DNA of 64,000 bases from Puccinia triticina (lineage: Eukaryota > Basidiomycota > Pucciniomycetes > Pucciniales > Pucciniaceae), in assembly GCF_026914185.1 (NCBI RefSeq), contig NC_070572.1, positions 1,550,001 to 1,614,000 of the forward strand, written 5' to 3'. Of this stretch, positions 9,532 through 20,455 are shown one piece after another (position 1 is the stretch's first letter; each line of letters starts with the position of its first letter). Position numbers and translations under genes: made by a program. The notes below the pieces were generated by a model that worked only from the letters and a program-made list of their open reading frames with translations, was not told the DNA's origin and made no database searches.

Positions 9532-12421
9532 ATGCAGCCTGTGGATGATGACGCTTGGGAGGATATGGATGATACGGGAGAAAATAGCACTCAGCCCTCT
9601 CTAGGAAGCGATCCAACTTTTCATACGGAGGACGACAAACTCTTGTACATCTTGGAAGCGCTGCAATCACAAGGAACTACTCGGAAAAAATTTATATCCA
9701 TGTTTCTAACCAAGGATCATAAACTTCTAAAATATCGGTGTCGTATCTGGGGAGCCTCAACCGGCTGGGATTCTACTCTTCGTGTTGTAAATGCTGCTCA
9801 TGATTTGATGACATCTACAAAAACTGGCCGAGAAAGATGGAAGTCATACATATTGGGCGAGGTAACGGTTCTGTACAGATCAAAAAAATGTGTTTTACAT
9901 ACTCATGGTTGATAATTTCCCACTTTTTATGCTTGTACCAGGCCCAGAATTGTTTAAGGTCAGAAGGTAAAAGGTATGGTCAGTTTTGCAAAGGACCGTA
10001 TGTCAATGCAAGGAAGGTTGTGCCCGAATTCTTCGCCAAGGAATCAAAACATCGGCGACAGGAAGCCATCTCGGAATCAGAAATGCCTTTTCTATTCAAG
10101 CTTATCAAGTCACGCCTCATGGTCAACTTGCGTGAAACTAATAACAATACTTTGACAAATGGTGATACCCAGTCCGACTCCAAGGGTGACTCAGATGTCT
10201 CTGATATAGAGCATGAAGATGATAAAATTTCTGGTGAACCAAAGAGGCAACACCGCATGCATGTGGTCAGCTTTCCTGAATTTAGAATACTTGGCTTTGT
10301 AGAAGACTAATACAAATTTCTGATACATTTGTAGGTTGTGATGTACATCTGCTCAATGGTGCAGTTTGTTGCCAATTGAAGGGTCAACGGACTCCAGCTT
10401 TTGAATTCAGTTGTCTTACTCGCATGCGGTGTTTCTGAAAGGATCAACACATTTATCCATTTCCTAGGAATTACCTCCTCTAGAAAGACGGCCCACGTCG
10501 CACTCAAGGCCCTTGGTCACCACGCTGAGCAAAAAATTAAAAACTTATCAAAATCTTATCCACCCAACTCTTTGGCGCCACTTATTTGTATTGACAATGT
10601 GGATTTTGAACAGTCCGTACACTGTAAATCAGTCGAAAGGAAGTCTCGAATGTTCCATGGAACATGGGGATATCTCCACTTGATTAGCCCAACCGTCTTG
10701 TCACAAGTCAACCCAAGCAATCTCACTTTGACAGCTTATAAGGCAGCTATGGCAAGAGCTCACAACGTTGTGATGAAGCCTGCAATTCTACACCCTTTGA
10801 ATGAAGAGAATAGTCATTTTCAAGAGGTTATCAAATCTCAGATTGCCAAGGTAATGCTGGAGTACCTTGCGATCCAATCAGACAAACGCCCCAAAATCAA
10901 TGTAGACCCGCCTCCTCTGCAGCCGATCTCGCCCGAAATCCCCAAAATCACTATGCTCCGACTCATGCTAGCCTTGGAAAACTCAGCTGAAGGTATCTCT
11001 GACGTGTTTAATTCAATAATCAAACAAACTGGCTTAGAAAAGTCTGAGTTTCACAAACGTCTCCAAGTGGTTGAAGGTGATTTAGGCACATGCCTATTTA
11101 TTGAGAGCTTGCATGCAATCCAAAGGCCAAGCAGCTACGCGCAAAGCGACATATCTAACTGTTTCACGGTACTAGGCGCCGCGCATGTTATGTGGAATAT
11201 TGCACAGGCAATTTTTCTCATGCATTTTGGCGACAATCACGACTCCAACGACTTGGGTGCATGGCACATGCTCTCTGCTTTGGGAATTCCTTCTGATAAA
11301 CCAAATTCTAAAAAGGATTACAGCCTAATGATAGCTAATATGACAAAAGTACATGAGGCAACCATCCTCCATTGCTTACAGTACGTCCAACAATACATCA
11401 TCTTGCAGATTTCCCAGCCTGATTATTCAATGTTTTTAAACTCAGGACTGTGATGGATAGTGACGAATTCCCAAAACCAGATGAGAACAGGCTAATGAGG
11501 ACCGCCGATATTGAAGAAATAATTGAGTTGTGCCACATAAAGTTTTTCTCCCCGAAAGCTATGAGGGGAGCTCAGGCATTGAAGAACCAGAAGCTCATCA
11601 ATTTGATGCTGAGACTGCAAGACTTTGTCTTGGTTGTTGAATGTGATCGGGCAATCCGTGCTGGTGACTTTGGCAGATTACTAAATATATGGCGCCGTTG
11701 GGCGGTTATGGCGCAGGGGATGCCTGGTTTGACCCAATATGCCATCCACCTTCCTCGAAACATCATGCTCCTCACTTCTGTACTACCTCCAGGACTGTGA
11801 AAAGTCCTTCAACATTTGATTCTGGTATCTCCGAGCGGACGTAGCAATCACTTTGTTCCAAAGGACTTATTCCTTGAGGTCCAAAACTACTGGCTCAAGT
11901 ACTTTTACAACCATAACGGTGTAGGAAGCAATATTACCCAGCTTCAAGATGTCATATCAATCAATGTTCCTCTGGTAAGCATTGCACAGTGTAGCTTTGG
12001 TCTTAACACAGCTGATGCTTGGTTTGCTTAATCCAAAAAGCTTCGCACATTGATGCATGACATTGTGAGTGAATCAGGCAAGGAATACATCTACCAATCA
12101 CATCGGACCATCTTAACTGGGCAATCAATAGCCTCCTTCTTACGGATGGCGCGTCAATATGACATATGTTGTCTAAATGGCAATTCTTCTAGGACGCAAA
12201 AGTTTGAGCCTGTCCTCAATGCATACCGTGAGGGATTCCAATTTCTCCTTGACGATTATGCCGCAGGAGGCTCCAAACTTGCCCAATTCAATCCAGCCAA
12301 TACCCTACATTACAATGATGGAGTCAAGCCATTGTACACTCATCAAGATGCTGTTCTCAGCGGCGAAGCTAACCGGTCAGAAGACCACGAAGGGGTAGAA
12401 GAATTCGATGAAATATTCTGA
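9532..12421 (+). pseudogene. DUF6589-family protein, candidate transposase (decayed)
   Basis: The frame starts at ATG 9532. Exon 1 is 9532-9861, followed by an 80-bp intron at 9862-9941 (GTAACG...CAG) that keeps frame. A second intron lies at about 10256-10333, ending TTTGTAG. The family call rests on LACGVSERIN, then LICIDNVDFEQ with FHGTWGYLH, then VVEGDLGTCLF, then LGAAHVMWNIAQAIF, and the late RLLNIWRRWAVM, VSPSGRSNHF and QNYWLKYFYN blocks. From memory these fit the uncharacterised DUF6589 domain expanded in basidiomycetes. Breaks are TGA at 10377-10379, a frameshift near 11440, TGA at 11798-11800 and TAA at 12029-12031. The conserved Asp in CIDNVD, the Asp in EGDLG and later acidic residues are compatible with an RNase H-fold transposase. 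That role is inference. The gene reads inward from the left TIR. Confidence 0.75.
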
Positions 12422-12628
12422 GCTGGTGTTATGTGGATTTACATAGCTTGAATACACCTGATGATACTCTTTCAATCTATGTACATACATACAAACACCC
12501 ACAATCTGAAACCAAAACCAAACAAATACAAAATTCAACTTCATCAAAGTTTTGCTGACTTCCGTGGGCAGCCAACTGGCCTTGCCCCCTTCCTCTTGCA
12601 ACCTTTACCAACCTGAGAGTCTGCCCGC

Positions 12629-13554
12629 TGTGGAACTTCTGCGCAATGCGTGATCTGAGCTTGGAAGGGAAATAGCAAAAACTAGGTAAGTTTAGGCTAC
12701 AGGTGCTTGAAGGGCTGCCTTCCTGTAATAAACTCTGGGAGAAAGTACACTAGAATTTAGTGTGGCTAAATCAGAAGAAGTATTCTTAAATATTTCTACT
12801 ACAGACCCTAAGAACCAGGACTCTGTGCGTGGGATGAGAGGTGTTATAGTTTGACGTAAATGACTTTTTTTAGAAGGGTCAATTTCTATTTGTTATGTTA
12901 TCAAGTTCTCAATTTATGATTCAATTTATATTATAATTATTACTATTATGATCTTACTTATTTAGATGGGTGATGGAAGCGGAAGTAATTTCTTAATATT
13001 ACTATTTATGCTGGCATGGGGAAGAAAGGGAACAAGAAGGGGCAGAAGAGGCCTCCTTATATAGTAAATGATCTAGTCTGAGAGTGGATTTTACAAGTGT
13101 GAAATAGAATACTACTTTGGGATGCTGTACAGTTGTAGTGTGAAATATTCACCTATATTGGGAAGCTGTACATGATATTTGTGAAATAGTATACTACTTT
13201 GGGTTGTGATCACTTGGCTTGTTCCTCTTTGGGGTGAAAACATTGTCTAAGAGTAGATTTTCTAACATGTGATAATGGAATCTTTCAGCAGTGTCCCTTT
13301 CAGTCCTAGAGTAGACTTGTACTATGTAATGTGTGTGATTTGTATGTGAAACTAGGATTCTACTATGTACTTGAATATGTAATTAAATAGTCTAGTACTG
13401 GTTTTCTGGGTGATAATATAATTGACAATTCTATGTAATCTGTAGATTGTATGTTAATTTGTACTAGAAGGGTTTTGTTTGTACTTTATAATATGCTATT
13501 ATATTAATTCTTCCCTATTTTTGACGTGTTTGTAAGTGGATTAGTCTTACCACA
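12629..13554 (-). repeat. Gypsy 3' LTR (926 bp)
   Basis: Direct repeat of 27863-28775. On the plus strand it starts TGTGGAACTTCTGCGC and ends AGTCTTACCACA. It has 13 bp near 13200 that the other copy lacks. Confidence 0.95.
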
Positions 13555-14490
13555 TCCTCCCCCAACTTAGATGTCTGCCCTCAGACAACAGAAAAAAAGC
13601 TAATGAAAGAAATGAAACTTTTTCTATAAAATGATCTGCTGCGCCGGGCGGTTGCGCTGAGTTTTGTGATTGATGAGTGTGATATTTGATTTACATTGTC
13701 ACCAGCTCGCGTGTTTTTCTTCGGGCTTCCGAGTGATTGAGCTGTGATATGTTTTGATTGAACATATATCATGAAATTACATGTGTCGTCACCTTTCACT
13801 GACACAGATGTACCAATTTCGACGACTTTGATAATCGATATTGCTCGTATTCACTAGTATTCAATACTCGTTCAACCGATCTCCCAGCACGACATCCTCT
13901 CCTCATAGCCATCACAAATTGATCATCAAGTTTGCCCGGTAAAAGCCTTGCCAAGAATCCTCACAGCTCAAATTTCAGTCAACCCCACAGCGTCCTTCTT
14001 CACGATCCCTTTGAATCATTCCTCAGAATCATATTGCTCAAACGCCTCTCATTCGACTCCACAGCAATATTTCACCTTTATCATCCTTCTGGTTCAATCA
14101 TCCTTTGCAGCACACCTCTCGATCGATCCTTTATCTTCCCTGTGCGTTGTCTTGGTTCCGAGATCATTTTGCATTTGTTTCCCAGGATTGATTTCAGGTA
14201 AGCTTAAGATTTCCCTCTTGGCACATCGTGTGATTAAACTGTTTGCTTGATGATTTTTTTTATCTATAGTTCTAGAACTTGATTTCGAATCGGATTGTTC
14301 TTCTAAACGTCTTCTTTCACAGACCGGATTCGGCTCTCATGATCCTGTTATACCTTCTATCCTTCCTTCCTCGATCCACTGTTTGATCCTTCGTGAGTAT
14401 TTAAACTGGTCTCCGCTCTCATTTCCCTCCCCATCCACAAACAAAAACTAAACTAGAAATCACTGAATTTCATCCTCCTTATATATAAAG
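13555..14490 (-). other. Gypsy 3' internal region
   Basis: No sense coding sequence lies between the end of pol (14899) and the LTR. The first bases hold a pyrimidine tract (CTCCCCC, a polypurine tract on the minus strand). Several stretches look like intron-exon borders on the plus strand (GGTAAGCTTAAG near 14199), which suggests an antisense transcription unit. Confidence 0.5.
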
Positions 14491-14721
14491 ATGTCCTGCA
14501 ATTCCCCAATCGATATTCATGACGACTTTGACCCAAACGCTAGTTGTTTAGCCGACAAACTTGCTGTATCTAAACTTTTAGCCCCTAATGGTGAACCGAT
14601 TATCGTTGGTGACTGTTTCTCCCAAACCGAACTCAACAAACTTGCCGAAATCGCCTTAGTTATTATACGAAAACACTGCCACAAACATCTCCCTTGCTCT
14701 TATTTCGAACAACAAGATTGA
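14491..14721 (+). CDS. Small antisense ORF in the gypsy 3' region, unknown
   Basis: A 76-codon frame lies opposite to the retroelement's own genes, between pol and the 3' LTR. It begins MSCNSPIDIHDDFDPNAS and contains an acidic, leucine-rich body, with no family recognised. A TATATATAAAG stretch lies directly before the ATG. Downstream at about 14761-14841 is a good intron-like segment (GTATGTCC...AATATAG). It may be one exon of a spliced antisense gene. Additional antisense frames are known from some plant gypsy elements. Whether this is one is inference. Confidence 0.35.
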   Translation: MSCNSPIDIHDDFDPNASCLADKLAVSKLLAPNGEPIIVGDCFSQTELNKLAEIALVIIRKHCHKHLPCSYFEQQD

Positions 14722-14898
14722 ATTCAAATGTATATTGAGATTTGAAACAGCTTCTTGATGGTATGTCCTATTCTCCTAGTCTTTCCCTTAAAACCATTTA
14801 TACTAATTTACTTACTTGTTATTCTTTTATTTTTAATATAGACCAATATCCATGTGCTTCTCAACAGTTTCTTCGCCAAATACCATAGCCTCAACTCC

Positions 14899-17800
14899 TT
14901 AGATAAGAAGGTTAACCAAGGTGGTGAGTGTCACGTTTTCTATATCCTTGTTACGCTTGTGATAATATTTAACGTGCGATGCGGCGTATTTTCTAGTTAA
15001 AACCAAACCGTCTAGCTCCTCCAGTTCGTAGGATCCGCCGGGCATCTGTCGACGAACTCGGTAAGGCCCGTTCCATTTATTTTCAAATAACTTCCCCCAC
15101 TGAGAATCTAGGCTTTTATTATATACTAATACTAAATCTTCTTTTTTTAATGATTCTCTAGATTTTTTCCTATCATTCCAATAGTCTATCGATTGTTGTC
15201 TAGCTCTTAACAAATGTGAATGCGCCTGTTGTAGTATCTTATCCCTCCGGCGTAATTGAAGAACTCAAGCTTCCAGAAGCTCTTGAGTGGTTTTTATTGC
15301 GTCCCAATTGATACCTAAAAAGGTCTCAAACTCCAAGTCCAATGGTAAAATGGGTTGTTGGCCAAAAACCAGTTCGAAAGGCAAACAACCTGAGGTTCTT
15401 TTAGTTGAGATTTGATTGGCAAATAACACTAAAGGCAGAAAAGTTCGCCACTTTTTACCCTCTGTACCGCAAAGTTTGACTAATGTATCTTTGATGGCTT
15501 GATGTCCGCGCTCTATCATCCCATTCGCCTCCGGATAATAGGGTGTCGTGACTTTTACTTTAATATCTAAATTAATTAAGGATTCTTGAAATTGATTACC
15601 AAATTCAGATCCTCCATCTACCACGACTGTTTTCGGCGCACCATATCGATAAATCCAGCTTTCTAGAAACCACTGCGCTATCTTTTTTGCTTGAATTTTC
15701 TCCATTCCTACAGCTTCAACCCACCCCAAAAGATCATCTCGAGCTATTACTAAGTATTTCCATTGACCGGCTTTAATATGAACAGTATCCAGGCTAACTC
15801 TACCAAATATTGTTGCCTGTCCTGTAGCATTCTTCTCTTCAGATGGTAATATTTTACTTCTTTTTTGAAAAGGTTTGCAAGACTGAACCCAGTTTTTAAC
15901 TATTTTTTTAAGATTAGGCCACCAAAACCGCAATTTAATTTGCCGATACGTTTCATCCGTTCCACGATGGCCGAGACTTTTGTGCAACTCGTATAGTATC
16001 TTCTTTTGTATTTCTGGTACCGTAACTACTACTTGCACAAAGGGCTGACTTTTCTTATGTAATGTACCATTTGAAATAAAGAAAAAAGCAGATTTTTGAA
16101 TAATGTACTTAAACTCTTCCTTACTTGTCTCCGCTGGCCTATTCATTGTTGATAAGTAGATTTCTAATTTCTTCCAGAATCCTTGCTGGAACTCAAGCAC
16201 GTCCTCCCCCAAATTTGCTGTTGTCCCCAAAAGCTGTACAGAGAATGCCGCTTTAGTCCCAAATCCTGGATGTGGTTTCACCCAAACTTCATCTTCATCG
16301 AAACACAGCACGTCCTTTTTGTCAAGATCTGGTGGTCGTCTAGAAAGACCGTCCGGCATCGTAAAAGTCTTAGCGGGAGTGTGAATTAAATCATATGAAA
16401 ACAATTGAATAAAAGCTATCCAGCGGTTCATTGGCGCATTAGGTAAGGATGGATTATTTATCATTCCAATCAAACATTTAGCATCAACACGTAATTCAAA
16501 ATGTTGACCCCATAATACTGTTTGTAATTTTTTAAGGATTTTAGATACGCCGCAAAGCTCGAGTTTTGATTGAGAATAACTCGACTCCCTCTTCGAAAAA
16601 ACTATAGATTCATATTGAACTGGTCGATCTTGCTTTTCATCATCTTCCTGCGTAAGTACCGCTCCCGCTGCGATAACGCTAGAATCTACCAATAACTTAA
16701 TTATTCCTGCTGATTTGCCATAATCTAACTTCTTTAGAGTTATATCCGTCCCGACTATCTTCTTCAACGTTTCAAAAGACTCCTGGCACGCTGCTGTCCA
16801 TTCCCAGGTAGCATCTTTCCACGTAAGTTGACAAAGAGGCGCCGCAACCGTTGAGAAACTTTTAATAAACATTCTAACATATACACATACTCCCAAAAAA
16901 CCCCTGACTTCTGTTACATTCTTTGGTACAGGCCAAGTTTCAACTTTATTCAGTTTCTTCTTTGAAATTCGACGTCCTTCTTTACATACAACGTGTCCAA
17001 CAAGGTCTAACGCCGGTACGCATGCAGGCGAATTTTTTAGCTGAAATTGTAAGTCCTGCCTCTTCTATTCTAAACAAAATTCTCTCTAAAGTTACCGCGT
17101 ATTTGTAAATAAATCGCCTGATTTTTGGGTTTTCTTTTAATGTTTCTCCTTCGTAATCTGATTCCGGCCCCTTTATTCCGCCGTCGTCTATAAAGATACC
17201 AATGTGCTGAGGAATCTCCGGCTGGAGTATCCACATCATCTGCGCTTGGTAAACAGCGACAGAATTTGTGGCGCCTTGAGGTAATCTGGTGAGCTGAAAT
17301 CTTCCCAATGGCGTCTCAAATGTAGTTCAAGGTCGGGATTCAGGCGCTAATTCTCTCTCGTCATAACCACCCATTATATCACCTAAGCCATAGCACGCTC
17401 GACCTGTAAAAGACTGAACTAGCTCCTCCACCGATGGCGGCAATCCGGCGTCTTTAATAGTTACTTTATTTAATCTTTGTAAGTCGTGTACAATTCTTAA
17501 TTTTCTGTCTTGTTTCTTAATACAAAATATTGGACTAGTATAACTTGAAGTGGATGGCTCGTATAATCCGGTATTTATTCTTTCGCGAACTAACTCGGTA
17601 AATGTTTCTTTAATTGGCCCAGGAATAGGAATTGGCTTTAATTGCCACGGCTCATGCGGAATTACCGGAATTACGTAAGGTTTCCCATACGAATGCTTAA
17701 GAATTCCGCGATCCTTCTCCGTGAAAGCTAGTGTGGCTTGTCGAAGAACAATAACAAAACAGAATAAGTTGTATTCATCTTCTGATAACCAATCCGGAGG

Positions 17801-18341
17801 ACCGAAGTTGATTAATTTTAATCTCTCTTCTGTTACTTTTTCTGTAGGAATGAATTTAGGCGGATTAGGGATTACTGGAGTCTTATACGGATCCCGCGAT
17901 AAAGGCAGCCTTGAGAGCGGTGGATTTACAGATAGCGGCATAGGTATATTAACTGGTTTGATCTTCTTTGCTACCGTTTTATACTTAGCAGCATTACAAC
18001 TAATTTCTTCTTTTCCCGGAACTTTTACTGTTTGTCAAAGCCCCGGGTCTAGTCTAAAAAATCCCGGGTAACCATATTTACTGGTATAGTAGTTTCAAAT
18101 TTCTGATTTGTTGGCGTAAGAATTTGAATTAAATAAGTTTTATCTTTGGAGTCCATTATAGCTAATGATTCTCCCCCATTTTCGTTATATTCAATTGTAG
18201 CTTTAACATCGACTATAAAAGGTTTCTTGAGTATAAATTGGAGTGCTCCTCGCGCAACCCAAAAATGGACTACTCGAGTAAGTTTTCCTATTGTTACTTT
18301 GACTCCTTCCGCTATGCCGAGTATTCCCGTATGGTGACCGC
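14899..18341 (-). pseudogene. Gypsy pol: RT, RNase H, integrase
   Basis: This is the continuation of the polyprotein to the left of the copia insertion. RT shows IKKQDRKLRIVHDLQ, then YGLGDIMGGYD, LPQGATNS and the active-site IDDGGIKGP. RNase H shows LLVDSS and the LDYGKSA lead-in. Integrase has the zinc-binding HKSLGHRGTDET and a SCKPFQKR segment in which the second cysteine is Phe. Its DDE residues are D in VSLDTVH, D in VVVDGGSEF and E in EANGMIERGH. Breaks are a TGA near 17327, a frameshift near 17020 and a TGA near 15262. Its last 100 codons (to 14899) carry the chromatin-facing tail QWGKLFENKWNGPYRV. It was probably inactivated after insertion, since the LTRs are still nearly identical. 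Confidence 0.9.
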
Positions 18342-18346
18342 CAATT

Positions 18347-18681
18347 TGATGAGCGAGATCGGGCGATGAGACTGAGAACAGCAGGCACAATGTGGGGCGG
18401 TGTTCGACGGTCGTGGAAGGATGATATTGCATGTCAGACTGGAAGAAAAAGGAAAAGAAAAAACATGAAGAAGAGAGAAAAGAGAGATACCTACCTGAGA
18501 ACAGCAGGCACAATGTGGGGCGGTGTTTGACAGTCGTGGAAGGATGAGAGAGGAGTCCTTCCACGCCTGCTGCCTCAGGTAGCCTACATACGATGTGTAA
18601 CATGAGAGTGAAATTTGAGAATGAAAGTGACATGTGAGAAGCAGAAAGAAAAGAAACAAAACCTGAGTATAATACTCAACA
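18347..18681 (-). repeat. Copia-1 3' LTR
   Basis: Direct repeat of 24412-24728, with about 18 extra bases near 18455-18472. Within each LTR a block of about 50 bp beginning GAGAACAGCAGGCACAATGT occurs twice (18371 and 18497), an internal duplication. Confidence 0.95.
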
Positions 18682-18820
18682 CCCCCCCTTGCTGACCACA
18701 TGGAATGACAGTAGAGAAAGAAAGACAAAAAGATTAAGAGGAAGAAAGACAGGGAAAGTAAGAAAGAGGAAGAGCAAGGGAAGGAAGAGGAAGAAGGAAG
18801 GGAGGGAAATGAGACCTGAA

Positions 18821-20455
18821 TCACTCAACGATGCCAAACATTTGCCTGTGTTTTTCTAGAGCCACGCGGGGAAGCGGCTTTGTGAGAAGGTCCGCTAGCA
18901 TATCTTTTGTTGAGACGTGAAGCAGGGAGACCTCAGCGTCACGTACGCATTCTCGGATGAAATGGTATCTTGCGTGGATGTGTTTCGTGCGGGCGTGGTG
19001 TTCAGGATTTTTGGCAAGGGCCTCGGCCCCTTTGTTGTCGAAGTGTAGAGGGATGGCGGTATCGGGACAAAGATTGAGTTCAGTAAGAAGGTGTCGGAGC
19101 CACAGACCCTCTTTGCACAAGTCCAACAGAGCTTTGTACTTGGCCTCTGTGCTTGAGAGGGAAACTGTGGCCTGCTTGCGGGATTTCCAGGAGATCGCCC
19201 CGTCTCCCAGACGATAGGTATGCGCGGAGGTGGAGCGTCGGTCATCGCGGTCTTCTGCCCAGTCGGAATCTGAGTAGCCACAGCAGGTTAGACCCCCGCC
19301 TAGGCGGAGTTTAAGACTTTTAGTGGTTGATAGATAGTTCAGCACACGGACCCCCGCCTTCCAGTGATTGGAGGACGGGTCCCGTAGATGCTGCGACAGC
19401 CGATTTACTGCAAATGAGATATCAGGCCTTGTGCATTGAGAGACCCACAGTAATGAACCGATTAGCTGCGGGTAGGGACCGGGTGACGGGGGATCCAATG
19501 GGCGACGTCTTCCTAGGTCTTTGAAACTGGTGTCCGTCGGAGTAGGAACTGGCGTGGTTTTTCCGTCTAAGAAGCGCTTGCAGAGTTTGTCGATATAGTG
19601 GGCTTGATTCAAGTACAAGTATTTCTTTGAAGGTTCGCGGGTGATCTTGAGGGACAAGAAATGGTGGAGTTCTTCATCGGCACCAATCTTGAAGCGTGTA
19701 CCAACAGCTGAGATGATGGAGTCGACAACTTGAGGTTCACCTACTATGGCCAGGTCATCGACGTGCGTGGTGATAGCCCCGACTAGTCTGCCGGAGCTTT
19801 TCTTGAAGTCAAGGGTGGGATCGTAGGTGGAGTTCTTCCACCCGATTTCTATGAGAGCTTTGTGAAGCTTGATGTTCCATTGTCTTGGCGATTGTTTGAG
19901 GCCGTAAAGTGAGCGACTCACCTCACAGACCCAGTTGGGATGGGTCGGATCTTCAAAGCCCGGTGGCTGTTCCATGTACACAGGAGAATCTAGATGGCCA
20001 TTTAAGAATGCCGTCTTGAAGTCGACTTGCCGGCCTTTCCAGTTCCGGCTGGCTAAGAGACTGAAGATGAGGCGGAGAGTTTTGAGACAAAGTGTTGGTG
20101 AGAAAACCTTGTCGTAGTCCAAGCCTTGGATTTGGGAGTACCCCATTGCAACCAGGCGGGCCTTGAGTTTTTGGATGCTGCGGTCCGGGCGCCGCTTCAC
20201 CTTAAATACCCACTTGGATTTGATTATTTTTCTCTTCGACAGACGCGGGACGAGTTTCCACGTCTCCATCCCCAGTAGAGACGCAAATTCGTCGTTTGCC
20301 GCCTTCAGCCACCGTTCTTTGTTGGGAGATTTTAGCAGTTGTCGCCATGTCTTTGGCGTATCCATCTTGATCTGTGGTGGCGTTCTTTGCCCAATTTCCG
20401 TAGCGTTGGGGAGCTTTGCGTTCACGCCCTGAGCGTCGCCGCGGTGGGGAGGCAA
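18821..20455 (-). CDS. Copia-1 reverse transcriptase and RNase H
   Basis: An open frame of 544 codons. RT begins with ANDEFASLLGMETWKLV and shows ARLVAMGYSQ, VDFKTAFLNG, SLYGLKQSPRQWN and the active-site ITTHVDDLAIVG. The RNase H part begins at GYSDSDWAED, then RKQATVSLSSTEAKYKAL, and ends with KDMLADLLTKPLPR. Full-length RT and RNase H with no internal stop makes this the best preserved pol segment in the window. The upstream part is joined through a frameshift near 20400. Confidence 0.93.
   Translation of the reverse strand: MPPHRGDAQGVNAKLPNATEIGQRTPPQIKMDTPKTWRQLLKSPNKERWLKAANDEFASLLGMETWKLVPRLSKRKIIKSKWVFKVKRRPDRSIQKLKARLVAMGYSQIQGLDYDKVFSPTLCLKTLRLIFSLLASRNWKGRQVDFKTAFLNGHLDSPVYMEQPPGFEDPTHPNWVCEVSRSLYGLKQSPRQWNIKLHKALIEIGWKNSTYDPTLDFKKSSGRLVGAITTHVDDLAIVGEPQVVDSIISAVGTRFKIGADEELHHFLSLKITREPSKKYLYLNQAHYIDKLCKRFLDGKTTPVPTPTDTSFKDLGRRRPLDPPSPGPYPQLIGSLLWVSQCTRPDISFAVNRLSQHLRDPSSNHWKAGVRVLNYLSTTKSLKLRLGGGLTCCGYSDSDWAEDRDDRRSTSAHTYRLGDGAISWKSRKQATVSLSSTEAKYKALLDLCKEGLWLRHLLTELNLCPDTAIPLHFDNKGAEALAKNPEHHARTKHIHARYHFIRECVRDAEVSLLHVSTKDMLADLLTKPLPRVALEKHRQMFGIVE

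Noticed and set aside
18146..18337. Plus frames opposite the gypsy and copia genes
   Set aside because: Shadow frames of minus-strand retroelement coding sequence.
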